From assembly GCF_002980555.1 (NCBI RefSeq), contig NZ_PVBT01000005.1:310001-374000 (forward strand): a stretch of DNA of 64,000 nt, in the 5' to 3' direction. Of the stretch, positions 8,422-18,588 are shown piece after piece. This DNA is from Phyllobacterium myrsinacearum. GTDB lineage: Bacteria; Pseudomonadota; Alphaproteobacteria; Rhizobiales; Rhizobiaceae. The notes beneath the pieces were generated by a model. It saw nothing but the letters and a program-made list of their open reading frames with translations, was not told the DNA's origin and ran no database searches. Within the stretch, counting starts at the first letter, position 1; every line of letters starts with the position of its first letter. Position numbers and translations under genes: made by a program.

Positions 8422-9639
8422 TGACATGGCGAACTGTGCCGTGAAAAGCGGACCGATAACAGCTTCTTCCAGCAATTTTTCCTGGATGAAAAGCTGCCGT
8501 TGAACGCGCGCATTCGCTCTGGCCAGCTCCAGATGCACCTGGTTGAGGTTTGCAAGCATGCGCCGGGTCTGGTCTTTCAAAACTTCGACATCAAAGGTTT
8601 CAATGTGCTGGCACGCGTGCTGGTCATATTGGGCCAGGAGTTCATCGTTCTTCTGGGCATATCCGAGCGAGATCGTGGGGCGGGCGAGCTTCAAGGCACA
8701 GACAACATTGTGATAGCGCGTCACAACCACGATATCGGTCTTGCCGATCTCCCGCATCAGGTCGTGGAGCGTGGCGCCATGCTCCACCGTGACGCGCTCC
8801 TCTGGCCTGTCGCGGGCTGGCACCGAGAGTCGCTCGGTAATGTCACCCACGGCCTTCCAGTCGCGCTCGTCGCCGGTCAACAGACGGACATTGTGCCCCT
8901 CATCGAGCAGCCACTGGATGAAGGAGGCCAGCTTGCCGATATAGGAGCGATAGATTGCTTCACCAAACACCGCATCCTTTGACCATCCGCGGTAATCCAT
9001 CACGCCGACGCCAACGGTCACCGGGCTGTTATATCCGGGAGACGGGAAAGATGGGGCTGGAAGCCGGAACGCAATATCGGGGAACAGGCCATCGCGCTCG
9101 ACAGGAAGGCTAATCCTTTTCATATAGGCCAGGGAGTAGCTGTCCCGATAGGACCGGTACTGCGCCATCCTGGCCGCCGAACGCAGAAACCAGCGGCTGA
9201 GGGGATGCTCGATCGGCCCCGCACCGATGCTGACGAACGCGATGTTCGCCCCCCGCAACCGGGCGGCCAAACACCAGCGAAACAGCACAAACGGCCAGCC
9301 AAAGGGCGTCTCCTGGAAATCATCCAGAATACCGGTGCCGGGAATGATCAACAGGCCAACGCCGCTCAAGCTTGCAAACAGCATGTAGATGCTGGCGATA
9401 CGGCGCGGGATATCGGCAAGAAACGCATTCATACGAATGAACCACGGGTCTTGCAGAACCAGACCGCTGATCCCGATCGACTTGATCTTATATTCCTTTT
9501 CGACCAGTTCCGGATTGGAACAGATACACATGAGTTCGGCTTCGAACGGTAATGAGCGCAGGAAATTCACCATAGCTTCAAGCGAGCCGTCATTCCCGGT
9601 ATTACCGCTGCCAAACTGCCCCAGTAAGCATATTTTCAT
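8416..9639 (-). CDS. Polysaccharide pyruvyl transferase family protein
   Basis: 407 residues. I start at ATG 9639 (GAGGATGTAGGG upstream), which removes 39 poorly supported residues of the longer frame. The N-terminal MKICLLGQFGSGNTGNDGS and the C-terminal IVVVTRYHNVVCALKLARP and TISLGYAQKNDEL are the pattern of the PF04230 pyruvyl transferases, which add ketal pyruvate from PEP to sugars in exopolysaccharides. The last 70 residues are helical and charged. It is encoded opposite to its neighbours, so it is regulated separately. Confidence 0.8.
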   Translation of the reverse strand: MKICLLGQFGSGNTGNDGSLEAMVNFLRSLPFEAELMCICSNPELVEKEYKIKSIGISGLVLQDPWFIRMNAFLADIPRRIASIYMLFASLSGVGLLIIPGTGILDDFQETPFGWPFVLFRWCLAARLRGANIAFVSIGAGPIEHPLSRWFLRSAARMAQYRSYRDSYSLAYMKRISLPVERDGLFPDIAFRLPAPSFPSPGYNSPVTVGVGVMDYRGWSKDAVFGEAIYRSYIGKLASFIQWLLDEGHNVRLLTGDERDWKAVGDITERLSVPARDRPEERVTVEHGATLHDLMREIGKTDIVVVTRYHNVVCALKLARPTISLGYAQKNDELLAQYDQHACQHIETFDVEVLKDQTRRMLANLNQVHLELARANARVQRQLFIQEKLLEEAVIGPLFTAQFAMSL

Positions 9640-9869
9640 CCCTACATCCTCAACATCGCGCGCGATCAATCGGATATCTTGCAGAGCAAAGTTTGCGGCT
9701 GCCGCCCGGCAAAAAACACATGGCCTTTGGAACAGCGCGGCCAGCCTAATGAGCAAGGGGCTTCACCCAAAGGGTTATAGGCCTCACCCGCCGCGACACA
9801 TTCAATTCGCGCGCCTCCCGGTCCATGCTGTTTTCCGGATGAAGCCGAAACACGCAAGGACAGGACTTC

Positions 9870-11066
9870 ATGAAGTTCGCATATTTCGTCCGCCCCCATA
9901 TTGGCGGCACATATACGGTGTTCAGACAGCTGCGGGCCGCCCTGGCTGAAAAGGACATAGACGTCCGCTGGCTCGGGATGGCCTCCTACGGCGTGCCCTG
10001 CGATGCCCAATGGCTTCCAGAGTTCTCATACGGTTCGCTTGTGGAAACACCCAATGGCGCGAGCGAACGGGATCAGGCTGAAGCCCTTGCGCAAGCGCTC
10101 GAAGAAGGCCAATTCGACGGAATATTCATCAATGTCCTCAGCGACCGAATTCAAACGAATATTGCGCGTTATCTTCCCGACAGGTTCCTGCGCATCATGA
10201 TCGTGCACAACATCACTGCCGGCACTTACAGCGCGGCAGGCGCGATCAGGGACCACGTGCACGCAACCGTCGGGGTTTCCGACCGCATTTGCAGTGACCT
10301 GGTCAGGAAACTGGGCTTCCCCGCCGACCGAACCTTTGCAATTCCGCATGCTGCGGGCACATCGGCCGTGCGGCAATTCAAAAGGGAACCCAGCCCGGAC
10401 GATATATTGAGGGTCATTTTCCTTGGCCGCGTCGAGGATGCGTCGAAAGGGGTGCTCTGGCTGCCGGATATTTTCGCGCATCTGCCGCAATCCATCCACC
10501 TCACCATTGCGGGTGATGGTCCGGACCTCGAACGACTGAAGTCAAGGATGGCGCCGCATCAACGGCAGGCCGCTTTCCTCGGCGCTGTTCACCCAGAAGC
10601 CGTTTTCGATCTCCTGCTTCGGCATGATGTGCTCATCATGCCCTCGCGTTTCGAAGGATTTGGCCTGACCATTACCGAAGCAATGTCAGCCGGCTGCATA
10701 CCGGTTGTTTCGCGCATCCGGGGGGTTACCGACACCATCGTCGATGATGGCACCAACGGCTTCCTCTTCACCATCGGCAATGTCCGGGAAGCCGCAGAGA
10801 TCATCGGCCAGATCCATTCCAGCCCGCAAACAGCGCATTGGATGTCCGATGCGGCCCGGTGCAAGGCAGACGGCACATTCACCATCGGGAATATGGCGGA
10901 ACGGTATGACGGCGTCATCCGGCAGATCACGGCGCATAGGCCCGCAATCGCACCATCACTCAGAATCAAAGACTGGGCCATGCCGAAAGGTCTGCGCCCG
11001 GGTTTGCGAACTTTCGTACCGCGCCCGGTGAAGAATTGGCTGCGCATGATGCGGGAGCGCATTTGA
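9870..11066 (+). CDS. Glycosyltransferase family 4
   Basis: 398 residues with a GT-B fold: N-terminal MKFAYFVRPHIGGTYTVFRQ, the donor-binding segment VIFLGRVEDASKGVLWLPDI, and the EX7E motif EGFGLTITEAMSAGCIPVV near residue 270. It is a retaining glycosyltransferase for repeat-unit assembly. AAGGACAGGA precedes the ATG. It begins a plus-strand run that continues through the aminotransferase and DUF4038 genes. Sugar specificity cannot be read from the sequence. Confidence 0.85.
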   Translation: MKFAYFVRPHIGGTYTVFRQLRAALAEKDIDVRWLGMASYGVPCDAQWLPEFSYGSLVETPNGASERDQAEALAQALEEGQFDGIFINVLSDRIQTNIARYLPDRFLRIMIVHNITAGTYSAAGAIRDHVHATVGVSDRICSDLVRKLGFPADRTFAIPHAAGTSAVRQFKREPSPDDILRVIFLGRVEDASKGVLWLPDIFAHLPQSIHLTIAGDGPDLERLKSRMAPHQRQAAFLGAVHPEAVFDLLLRHDVLIMPSRFEGFGLTITEAMSAGCIPVVSRIRGVTDTIVDDGTNGFLFTIGNVREAAEIIGQIHSSPQTAHWMSDAARCKADGTFTIGNMAERYDGVIRQITAHRPAIAPSLRIKDWAMPKGLRPGLRTFVPRPVKNWLRMMRERI

Positions 11067-11103
11067 AGATATCGCGGCATATCAGGCAGAAGGGGTTTGG
11101 CAC

Positions 11104-12474
11104 ATGGCTGCATCCATCCACAATTTCGAAAAGTCCGATCACCTGCGCGAACTGGCACATGATCTGGTGCCCGGCGGCGCACATACCTATGCGAAAGGCG
11201 ACGACCAATACCCCGTGCTGTCACCCGGCTTCATAGCCCGGGGGTATGGCAGCCACATCTGGGACATCGATGGCAATGAATATATCGAGTATGGCATGGG
11301 CAACCGTGCGGTGGGACTGGGCCACGCTTATCCTTCTGTCCTTGAGGCCGTCATGCGCCAGCTCCAGCGCGGCTGCAACTTCACCCGCCCGGCCGAAATC
11401 GAGGTCGAATGCGCAGCGACCTTCCTTGCGACGGTGCAGTCAGCCGAAATGGTTAAATTCTGCAAGGACGGCTCCGACGCGACATCGGCAGCCGTTCGAC
11501 TGGCCCGGGCTGTCACCGGGCGGGATATGGTCGGTGTTTGTGCGGACCATCCATTCTTCTCGACCGACGACTGGTTCATCGGTACGACGCCAATGAATGC
11601 AGGTATACCAGCTGCCATTCAGGCACTGACCGTTGGATTCAAGTATAATGATCTCGAAAGTGCACGCGCGCTCTTTGAACGGCATCCCCACAGGATCGCC
11701 GCGCTCATACTCGAGCCGTCGCGTACGGAAGGCCCGGCGCAACCGTTCCTGAACGATCTGATGGAGTTGTGCCACGAGAACGGGGCTTTGCTCATTCTCG
11801 ACGAAATGATCACGGGGTTCCGCTGGCATGCAGGCGGTGCGCAGAAACTCTACGGTATCGAACCGGATCTCTCATGCTTTGGCAAAGCGCTGGGCAATGG
11901 CTTCTCCGTCTCGGCGCTCGCCGGCAAACGCGAATTCATGAACCTCGGCGGCATCACGCAGGTGGTCAAACCGAGGGTATTCCTGCTGTCGACAACGCAC
12001 GGCGCAGAAACCCACGCGCTCGCCGCAGCAATTGCCACCATGCGAATCTATCAGAACGAACCGGTGATTGAACATCTTCACGCACAGGGACGTCGGCTGA
12101 GAAGCGGTGTTCAGCAGTCGATTGCCCGGCATGATCTTGCCAGCTATATCGGCGTTACCGGCCGTGATTGCTGCCTTGCCTACACCACTCTGGATACCGA
12201 GCGCTTGCCCTCGCAGGCGTTCAGAACATTGTTCTTGCAGGAAACGATCCGCCGCGGTGTTCTCATGCCATCGCTGGTCGTAAGTTACACACATACGGAC
12301 GAGGATATCGACCGCACGATAGATGCGATCGATGGGGCGCTGGCCGTCTACAAGAAGGCGCTGCAGCACGGCGTGGACAAGTATCTCGTTGGCCGCGCTT
12401 CGCAGCCGGTTTTCCGCCGCTTCAACAGTCCCGACACGCCTGCGCCCGTTTTAAAACGCGTCAGCAATGCTTGA
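11104..12474 (+). CDS. Class III aminotransferase, glutamate-1-semialdehyde aminomutase-like
   Basis: 456 residues. It contains PLP-enzyme signatures: GNEYIEYGMGNRAVGLGH (early substrate domain), KFCKDGSDATSAAVRLAR, LILDEMITGFR (the Asp that contacts the PLP ring), and the Schiff-base Lys in SCFGKALGNGFSVSAL. The set matches the HemL subfamily but the gene sits in a sugar locus, so it may aminate a sugar or an attached group rather than make 5-aminolevulinate. The stop overlaps the DUF4038 gene start by 8 nt, so the two are coupled. Confidence 0.8.
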   Translation: MAASIHNFEKSDHLRELAHDLVPGGAHTYAKGDDQYPVLSPGFIARGYGSHIWDIDGNEYIEYGMGNRAVGLGHAYPSVLEAVMRQLQRGCNFTRPAEIEVECAATFLATVQSAEMVKFCKDGSDATSAAVRLARAVTGRDMVGVCADHPFFSTDDWFIGTTPMNAGIPAAIQALTVGFKYNDLESARALFERHPHRIAALILEPSRTEGPAQPFLNDLMELCHENGALLILDEMITGFRWHAGGAQKLYGIEPDLSCFGKALGNGFSVSALAGKREFMNLGGITQVVKPRVFLLSTTHGAETHALAAAIATMRIYQNEPVIEHLHAQGRRLRSGVQQSIARHDLASYIGVTGRDCCLAYTTLDTERLPSQAFRTLFLQETIRRGVLMPSLVVSYTHTDEDIDRTIDAIDGALAVYKKALQHGVDKYLVGRASQPVFRRFNSPDTPAPVLKRVSNA

Positions 12475-13801
12475 CGCGTTTCCAAGGCTGGTTCTGCAAT
12501 GGGCGCTGTTGTTGCTTCTGGGGTTGTGCACGCCGGCGGAGGCAGGGAAAACAGCGTTCCCCCTGCAGGTCTCGGTCAACCAACGCCATCTGGAAGATGC
12601 GGCCGGGCGGCCATTCCTGATAGTAGCGGACACGGCCTGGTCCCTCATAGGGGACCTGTCCCGCGAAGAAGCCGATCACTACCTGGAGGATCGCAGGAAA
12701 CGTGGTTTCAACACCATTTTGGTTTCGCTCATCGAGCACCGCTTCAGCCGCAACGCGCCGGGTAATTTCTACAGGCGCAAGCCATTTGCGGCAGGCGGCT
12801 TTGCCGCCCCCAACGACGCGTATTTCGATGATGCCGAATGGATCCTGCGCCGGGCGCAGGACCGCGGATTTCTCGTTCTGCTCGTCCCGGCCTATCTCGG
12901 CGTGAATGGCGGAGACCAGGGATGGTATGGCGAGATGCGCAATGGCGGCGTGGCGGCAATGAACGCCTATGGAACCTATATCGGCAAGAGATTCAGTAAA
13001 TTCAACAATATTATCTGGGTACAGGGTGGTGATTACGATCCGCCGGACATGAACCTGGTCGATGCCCTGGCCGGATCGATAGCCCGCGCCAACCCCAGCG
13101 CATTGCAAACGGTGCATGGCGGGAGAGATGCACGGACGGACCTCGTCTGGCAGGCATCCTGGAAGAGGCTCGATACGTTCTACACCTATGGCAATGTTGC
13201 CCAGGCAGCGCTTGTTCAATATCGCGTATCACCGGCAAGGCCGTTTTTTCTCATTGAAGGGCTGTATGAGGGGGAGAACGGGGCAACGGAGGAAACGGTC
13301 CGGGCAACGGCATATTCCGCCCTTCTGTCCGGTGCCGGCGGCCAGGTATTCGGCAACAATCCCGTCTGGCACTTTTCCGGTCCCGGTGTGCATGAGGAAA
13401 CCGGGACCTGGCAGAAAGCGCTCGCAAGCCGCGGTGCCCAAAGCATGACCTATCTCACGCAATTCTTCGAAACCATTCCCTGGTGGGAACTTGAACCCGA
13501 TCAGGGCAAGTTGCTGACGCCGCAACGCCAGCCCGCCTCCAGCATCGCTATGGGCGCCCGTTCTCCCGGCGAAAGGCTTGTCGTGGTCTATCTCTCAGGC
13601 GCGGACAGCGTCGCCCTCCAGGTGAAGGCGGACTGGCCGTCAACCCGCGATATCCGCTGGTTCGACCCGTCCTCCGGACAGTACATGGCTGCCACCGAGC
13701 CGACGGCGGGCGTTGCCGGCGCGTTGGAATACCATGTTCCGGCGGCCCGGAATGCGTCGGGTTACCGGGACTGGCTTCTCATTGCCAAACAGCGCGACTA
13801 A
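12467..13801 (+). CDS. DUF4038 (apiosidase-like) putative secreted glycoside hydrolase
   Basis: 444 residues. A signal peptide occupies about 1-27 ([14 protein letters not shown]). DUF4038 follows: [31 protein letters not shown], a long TIM-barrel-like middle with [12 protein letters not shown] and [13 protein letters not shown] (candidate acidic catalytic residues), and a small C-terminal beta domain after about 355 typical of the family. Relatives act on apiose or other sugars. In this locus it may trim or edit the exported polysaccharide in the periplasm; that role is inferred. Confidence 0.75.
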   Translation: MLDAFPRLVLQWALLLLLGLCTPAEAGKTAFPLQVSVNQRHLEDAAGRPFLIVADTAWSLIGDLSREEADHYLEDRRKRGFNTILVSLIEHRFSRNAPGNFYRRKPFAAGGFAAPNDAYFDDAEWILRRAQDRGFLVLLVPAYLGVNGGDQGWYGEMRNGGVAAMNAYGTYIGKRFSKFNNIIWVQGGDYDPPDMNLVDALAGSIARANPSALQTVHGGRDARTDLVWQASWKRLDTFYTYGNVAQAALVQYRVSPARPFFLIEGLYEGENGATEETVRATAYSALLSGAGGQVFGNNPVWHFSGPGVHEETGTWQKALASRGAQSMTYLTQFFETIPWWELEPDQGKLLTPQRQPASSIAMGARSPGERLVVVYLSGADSVALQVKADWPSTRDIRWFDPSSGQYMAATEPTAGVAGALEYHVPAARNASGYRDWLLIAKQRD

Positions 13802-13943
13802 GGCAGATCAGGCAAAAGAAGTAGGCGCTTCGCCGAAGGTTCAGCCAATTGCATTCTCGATCCTCCAAACTCCTCTCTCGTCCGAGCCCGCCCACTGGAA
13901 GTACCGTGGCATCAAAGACGGTTTCTTGGAAAGGGTTGGAACA

Positions 13944-15014
13944 ATGAAGGTACTTGTGACAGGACATCGCGGCTATATCGGTTCAGTCATGGTTCCTTTC
14001 CTGCAAAAGGCGGGCCATGAGATTCACGGATTCGACAGCGAACTCTACCGGAATTGCCACTATGCACCCGGCGGGACCCTGCCCGACATACCTGGGGTGT
14101 GCAAAGACATCCGTGACGTCACTGCAGACGAATTGGAGGGCTATGATGCTGTTATTCATCTCGCAGCGCTCTCCAACGACCCGCTGGGGAACCTCAACCC
14201 GGAGGTCACCTACGATATCAACCATCGCGCAAGCGTTCATTTTGCGACGACTGCGAAGAAGGCTGGCGTTCCGCGTTTTCTCTACGCCTCCTCATGCAGC
14301 AATTATGGTCAATCCGGCAGCGCAACAATCGATGAAACCGGGGAATTGAACCCGGTCACGGCCTATGGATGTTCGAAAGTATTGGCCGAGCGCGACATTG
14401 CGGAACTCGCCGACGATACGTTCAGCCCGACCTATCTGCGACCGGCAACGGCCTATGGCCTGTCACCCATGCTGCGTTTCGACATCGTCTTGAACAATCT
14501 CGTGGCATGGGCGGTGACGGAAGGTGTCATCCTTCTGAAATCCGACGGAACGCCATGGAGACCAATCGTCCACATCGAGGATATCTCGCGGGCTTTCCTG
14601 GCCGTGTTGCAGGCTCCCCGGCATGCCGTACACAACGAGGCATTCAATGTCGGGCAGTCCGAACACAATTACCGTATCCGCGATATCGCTGAAATCGTCG
14701 CGGATATCGTTCCGGGCTGCCGACTGGAATTTGCTCCCGGTGCCGGCCCCGATACCCGGTCCTATCGGGTCAGTTTCGACAAGATCAGGCGGGTTCTTCC
14801 GGATTTCAAACCGCGCTGGGATGCACGGGCCGGGGCCGAGCAATTGCATGCGGCCTATATCACTTCGCATTTGACGTTGGCGGAGTTCGAAGGGCCCCGC
14901 TATCAGCGGATCAGTCATATCCGCCAGCTGCTCGACGACCGGAAACTCACCTCCAACCTGCGCCGCCTGTCAGCAACGGAGCGCCATTCCGCACTATCCG
15001 ATGCCATTATATGA
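13944..15014 (+). CDS. NAD-dependent sugar epimerase/dehydratase (SDR family)
   Basis: 356 residues from ATG 13944 (AAGGGTTGGA upstream); the longer frame from 13713 overlaps the DUF4038 gene and is unlikely. It has the extended-SDR NAD motif TGHRGYIGS (5-13), the Ser region ASSCSNYGQ and the catalytic YxxxK in [11 protein letters not shown]. The end overlaps the DUF4910 gene by 14 nt. It probably converts a nucleotide-linked hexose in the same pathway as the cytidylyltransferase and C-methyltransferase; whether it acts as epimerase, reductase or dehydratase is unresolved. Confidence 0.85.
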   Translation: MKVLVTGHRGYIGSVMVPFLQKAGHEIHGFDSELYRNCHYAPGGTLPDIPGVCKDIRDVTADELEGYDAVIHLAALSNDPLGNLNPEVTYDINHRASVHFATTAKKAGVPRFLYASSCSNYGQSGSATIDETGELNPVTAYGCSKVLAERDIAELADDTFSPTYLRPATAYGLSPMLRFDIVLNNLVAWAVTEGVILLKSDGTPWRPIVHIEDISRAFLAVLQAPRHAVHNEAFNVGQSEHNYRIRDIAEIVADIVPGCRLEFAPGAGPDTRSYRVSFDKIRRVLPDFKPRWDARAGAEQLHAAYITSHLTLAEFEGPRYQRISHIRQLLDDRKLTSNLRRLSATERHSALSDAII

Positions 15015-16371
15015 CCATCCCGCACCCGTTGATAACAACATGGTAAATGCGCCCGACCGGACAAGGTCCTCCGTTGGAACAGCGACAGACATGGGTCTTG
15101 CCATTCACACCCTGGCTGCCCGCCTGTTTCCCATATGCCGCAGCATCACGGGCAACGGCGTCCGTGACACCTTGGCCATTCTGGGTCAGCAGATCGATAT
15201 GGCCGTGCACGAGGTTCCCACGGGCACGCCGGTGTTCGATTGGGTCGTACCTCCCGAATGGAATATTCGCGATGCCTATGTAAAGGATGGTTCCGGCCGC
15301 AAGCGCATCGATCTGGCCAAATCCAATCTGCATGTGGTCAGCTACAGCAATCCCATTCACCGCGTCATGCAGCTAAGCGAACTCAGATCCCATATCCACA
15401 CATTACCGGATCAGCCCGATCTGATCCCATATCGAACCTCATACTACAGCGAGCAATGGGGCCTGTGTACAAGCCATAATGCCCTTCTTGGACTGGCGGA
15501 TGGCGAATACGAGGTGCTCATTGACGCGGAAAAGACCGACGGACATCTCACCTATGGTGAATATCTGCACAAAGGCAGCACTGACAGGGATGTGCTGTTT
15601 TCCGCCCATATCTGTCATCCCTCGCTTGCCAATGACAATTGTTCCGGTCTCGCCCTCTTGACCCTGTTGGGCAAAAGCATGCAGTCCCGCAAGACACGCT
15701 ACAATTATCGCTTCCTCTTTGCGCCTGGAACGATCGGGGCGTTGACCTGGCTTGCCCGCAACGAAGACAAGGTTGCGCGCATCGATCATGGCCTGGTCGT
15801 ATCGTGCGTCGGAGACGGCGGCGGCCCCACCTACAAGCGCAGCCGGCAAGGCAATGCCATGATCGACCGGGCGATGGAAAGCGTCCTGTGCTGCGGCAAC
15901 CGGCAGGCGATCATGCAGGATTTCAGCCCCTACGGATATGATGAACGGCAATATTGTTCCCCGGGATTCAATCTTCCCGTCGGCCTGTTCCAGCGCAGCG
16001 GCTTTGGAACCTTCCCCGAATATCACACCTCCGCGGACAACATGGCGCTCATCACGCCCGAAAATCTTGCGTTCTCCTACCAGATGATCAGCGAAGTCAT
16101 TGATATCATTGAAACGAACTGGACCCCGGTCAACCTTTTTCCCAAGGGCGAGCCGCAACTGGGCAGGCGCGGCCTCTACGCCTCGCTGGGAGGTGACAAA
16201 TCAGCGGTGCAGACCTCGATGGCCTTTCTCTGGGTTCTCAATCTCGCTGATGGAAATTACAGCCTTCTCGACATGTCACTGCGCTCCCGCCTGCCCTATG
16301 CGGATATTTTCCGCGCCGCGCAATTGCTGCTGGAAAAAGGATTGCTTGGCGGCGAGCTGCCGCAGGCATGA
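15001..16371 (+). CDS. DUF4910 (M28-like aminopeptidase fold) protein
   Basis: 456 residues with the layout DUF2172/DUF4910 plus a C-terminal winged helix. It shows the family's [17 protein letters not shown] opening, [26 protein letters not shown] (metal-binding His and Asp of the M28 fold), [16 protein letters not shown] and [10 protein letters not shown] (further metal ligands). The metal site looks intact. Genes of this family often lie in polysaccharide and deoxysugar clusters beside cytidylyltransferases; the role may be deacylation of a sugar intermediate. An internal ATG at 15091 is an alternative start. Confidence 0.75.
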   Translation: MPLYDHPAPVDNNMVNAPDRTRSSVGTATDMGLAIHTLAARLFPICRSITGNGVRDTLAILGQQIDMAVHEVPTGTPVFDWVVPPEWNIRDAYVKDGSGRKRIDLAKSNLHVVSYSNPIHRVMQLSELRSHIHTLPDQPDLIPYRTSYYSEQWGLCTSHNALLGLADGEYEVLIDAEKTDGHLTYGEYLHKGSTDRDVLFSAHICHPSLANDNCSGLALLTLLGKSMQSRKTRYNYRFLFAPGTIGALTWLARNEDKVARIDHGLVVSCVGDGGGPTYKRSRQGNAMIDRAMESVLCCGNRQAIMQDFSPYGYDERQYCSPGFNLPVGLFQRSGFGTFPEYHTSADNMALITPENLAFSYQMISEVIDIIETNWTPVNLFPKGEPQLGRRGLYASLGGDKSAVQTSMAFLWVLNLADGNYSLLDMSLRSRLPYADIFRAAQLLLEKGLLGGELPQA

Positions 16372-16435
16372 TGGAATGGACACGACCTGAGGAGCCGGCA
16401 GGCTCCTGATATCCCTTGCTGCACTCATGTTTGGG

Positions 16436-16978
16436 TCAACTGCAAAGCTGCGCGCCGAGAAGCGGCCAGGACCGGTCCTTCTCGGAAAGGACCGCGGGCG
16501 GCGCCGGCCAATCGATGGCAAAGGCCGGGTCATCAAAGCGCACACCATCGGCAGCGGCTGGGTGGTAAAATTCTGAAATCAGATAGGACACCACGGCATC
16601 ATCGCTCAGGGTTTGGAATCCATGCGCGAAACCTTTGGGTATATAGAGCTGGCGATGGTTACCCTCCGACAGTTCAAACCCCGCATAACGCCTGTAACTC
16701 CGCGAATCCGGCCGCAAATCGATGATCACATCCCATATTGTGCCCCTTATGCAGGAAACCAGCTTGACCTCCGCGTGCGGCGCCTTCTGGAAATGCATGC
16801 CGCGCACCGTATGCATGGTCAGTGAATGCGAGGCGCTATGCTGCACAAACTCGGCGGCAAGCCCGTGTTCACGGAATTCCTGTGTGCAAAATGTCCGGGC
16901 AAATGATCCGCGCGCGTCGTGATGAGGCAGCGTCTCCACAAGCCATGCTCCACTCAGTTCTGTCTCGGTGAACCGCAT
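16436..16978 (-). CDS. rfbC: dTDP-4-dehydrorhamnose 3,5-epimerase family protein (RmlC-like)
   Basis: 180 residues, normal for RmlC. I take ATG 16978 (GAGGCGGG upstream); ATG 16993 is also possible, and the frame from 17131 is too long. It has the RmlC cupin pattern: RGSFARTFCTQEF, HTVRGMHFQK with the catalytic His, IWDVIIDLRPDS, and LYIPKGFAHGFQTLSDDAVVSY. It epimerises C3 and/or C5 of a 4-keto-6-deoxy nucleotide sugar. No rmlABD is present, so the substrate is probably the CDP-linked 4-keto sugar of this module. Confidence 0.85.
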   Translation of the reverse strand: MRFTETELSGAWLVETLPHHDARGSFARTFCTQEFREHGLAAEFVQHSASHSLTMHTVRGMHFQKAPHAEVKLVSCIRGTIWDVIIDLRPDSRSYRRYAGFELSEGNHRQLYIPKGFAHGFQTLSDDAVVSYLISEFYHPAAADGVRFDDPAFAIDWPAPPAVLSEKDRSWPLLGAQLCS

Positions 16979-17292
16979 CTGTTCCCGCCTCATCCCCGAT
17001 GATCTCCCAATAGTGGGCACGATCTTGTCAGAGCCCCGGCATGAATGAAACTCTCCAATAGGCGTAGCGAAAGCTGTCCTTGAGGGTGATCGCGGCGCTA
17101 CCGCGCCCTTTTCGCCGCGGTGCCGTTTCAAAGCACACCGTTTGACGGAACGCCGCTTTCACGGGTCATCCGTTCGGATGATCCGTTTGATCGCATTGGC
17201 AGGTCGCCTGCCATCCCGTGAGGCCATAGATTCAGACTGGGGAAGACAATCCCCCGCATCCAGGACACCGGCAATTCATCGGGAGCGAAGGC
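16979..17292. promoter_or_regulatory. Divergent promoter region with inverted repeat
   Basis: 314 bases between divergently transcribed rfbC and the C-methyltransferase gene. It contains a perfect inverted repeat TCATCCG-TT-CGGATGA at 17166-17181, a plausible regulator site. No further gene is supported. Confidence 0.35.
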
Positions 17293-18588
17293 ATGAATCT
17301 ACTGACGAACACGTTTCCCCTGGCGAACCAATCAGGCAGCAGGCCCCATGTCTGCCGCCTTTGCAGCACGCCCCTCAGACATACATTCGTCGATCTCGGC
17401 ATGTCGCCGCCTTGCGAGAGCTTTGTTTCCCGCGACCGGCTCGATGAGATGGAACCCTATTATCCATTGCACGCCTTCGTTTGCGAGGAATGCCTTCTCG
17501 TACAATTGAACGAGTATGTCACGCCGCAGGCCATCTTCGAGGAATATGCGTATTTTTCCTCCTATTCGACCAGCTGGGTCGAACATGCGAGAACCTATTG
17601 TCACCAGATAGCCAAGCGGTTGCAGCTCGATAAGCAAAGCCTCGTCGTCGAACTCGCCAGCAATGACGGGTATCTGCTGCAGCACTTCATCCCGATGCAT
17701 ATTCCGGCTCTCGGCATAGAGCCGGCCGCAAACGTCGCCAAGGTTGCAATCGAAAAAGGCGTTGCCACCCGGGTGGAATTCTTTGGTGAAGCCTATGCCC
17801 AACAGCTGGTTTCGGAAGGCCTGCAGGCCGACCTCATCGTCGGGAACAATGTCCTGGCGCAGGTTCCCGATCTCAATGATTTCGTCGCCGGCATGGTTAC
17901 GCTGCTGAAACCGCAAGGCGTCATAACCCTTGAATTTCCGCATCTTGAGAAATTGATGTCGCAGGGTCAATTCGACACGATCTATCACGAGCATTTCTCC
18001 TATTTCTCGCTGCTGGCCATCGAACATCTGGCGAAACGGCATCACCTCAAAATTATCGATGTGGAAGAGCTGACGACCCATGGAGGGTCGCTGCGGGTGT
18101 ACCTTACCCACGCCGCCAGTACATGGCTCGTGCGGGAAAGCGTTGCCCGGATCAGGCAGGGTGAAATGAACGCGCGTCTGGATGAGCTGGCCACCTACAC
18201 CGCCTTCGCCGGCCGCGCCCGCAAGGTCAAGCGCGATCTCCTGACCTTTCTCATTGCAGCCAAATCTGAAGGCAAGACGATTTGCGGCTATGGCGCGCCG
18301 GGCAAGGGCAACACCCTGCTCAACTATTGCGGCATCGGACCCGACTTCCTCGATTTCACCGTGGACCGCAATCCCTACAAGCACGGCCGCTATACACCCG
18401 GGATGCACATCCCGATTGAACCGGTGGAGGCGATCGACCGGCTCAAGCCCGACTACATTCTCATTCTCCCCTGGAACCTCAAGGACGAAATCGTGAAGCA
18501 AATGCATCATGTGCGCGAGTGGGGTGCCAAATTCGTCGTGCCCATTCCGGGTATCGACATTGTTGATCCGAGAGGTGACGAGCTATGA
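17293..18588 (+). CDS. SAM-dependent sugar C-methyltransferase
   Basis: 431 residues with the three parts of NDP-sugar C-methyltransferases. An N-terminal zinc site has CRLC (18-21) and CEEC (61-64). The central SAM domain has VVELASNDGYLLQHF (about 118-132). The C-terminal domain contains GYGAPGKGNTLLNYCGIG and TVDRNPYKHGRYTPG. It methylates a carbon of a nucleotide-linked 4-keto sugar, giving a branched sugar. GGGAGCGAAGGC precedes the ATG. The stop overlaps the cytidylyltransferase start (ATGA), so the two are translationally coupled. Confidence 0.88.
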   Translation: MNLLTNTFPLANQSGSRPHVCRLCSTPLRHTFVDLGMSPPCESFVSRDRLDEMEPYYPLHAFVCEECLLVQLNEYVTPQAIFEEYAYFSSYSTSWVEHARTYCHQIAKRLQLDKQSLVVELASNDGYLLQHFIPMHIPALGIEPAANVAKVAIEKGVATRVEFFGEAYAQQLVSEGLQADLIVGNNVLAQVPDLNDFVAGMVTLLKPQGVITLEFPHLEKLMSQGQFDTIYHEHFSYFSLLAIEHLAKRHHLKIIDVEELTTHGGSLRVYLTHAASTWLVRESVARIRQGEMNARLDELATYTAFAGRARKVKRDLLTFLIAAKSEGKTICGYGAPGKGNTLLNYCGIGPDFLDFTVDRNPYKHGRYTPGMHIPIEPVEAIDRLKPDYILILPWNLKDEIVKQMHHVREWGAKFVVPIPGIDIVDPRGDEL

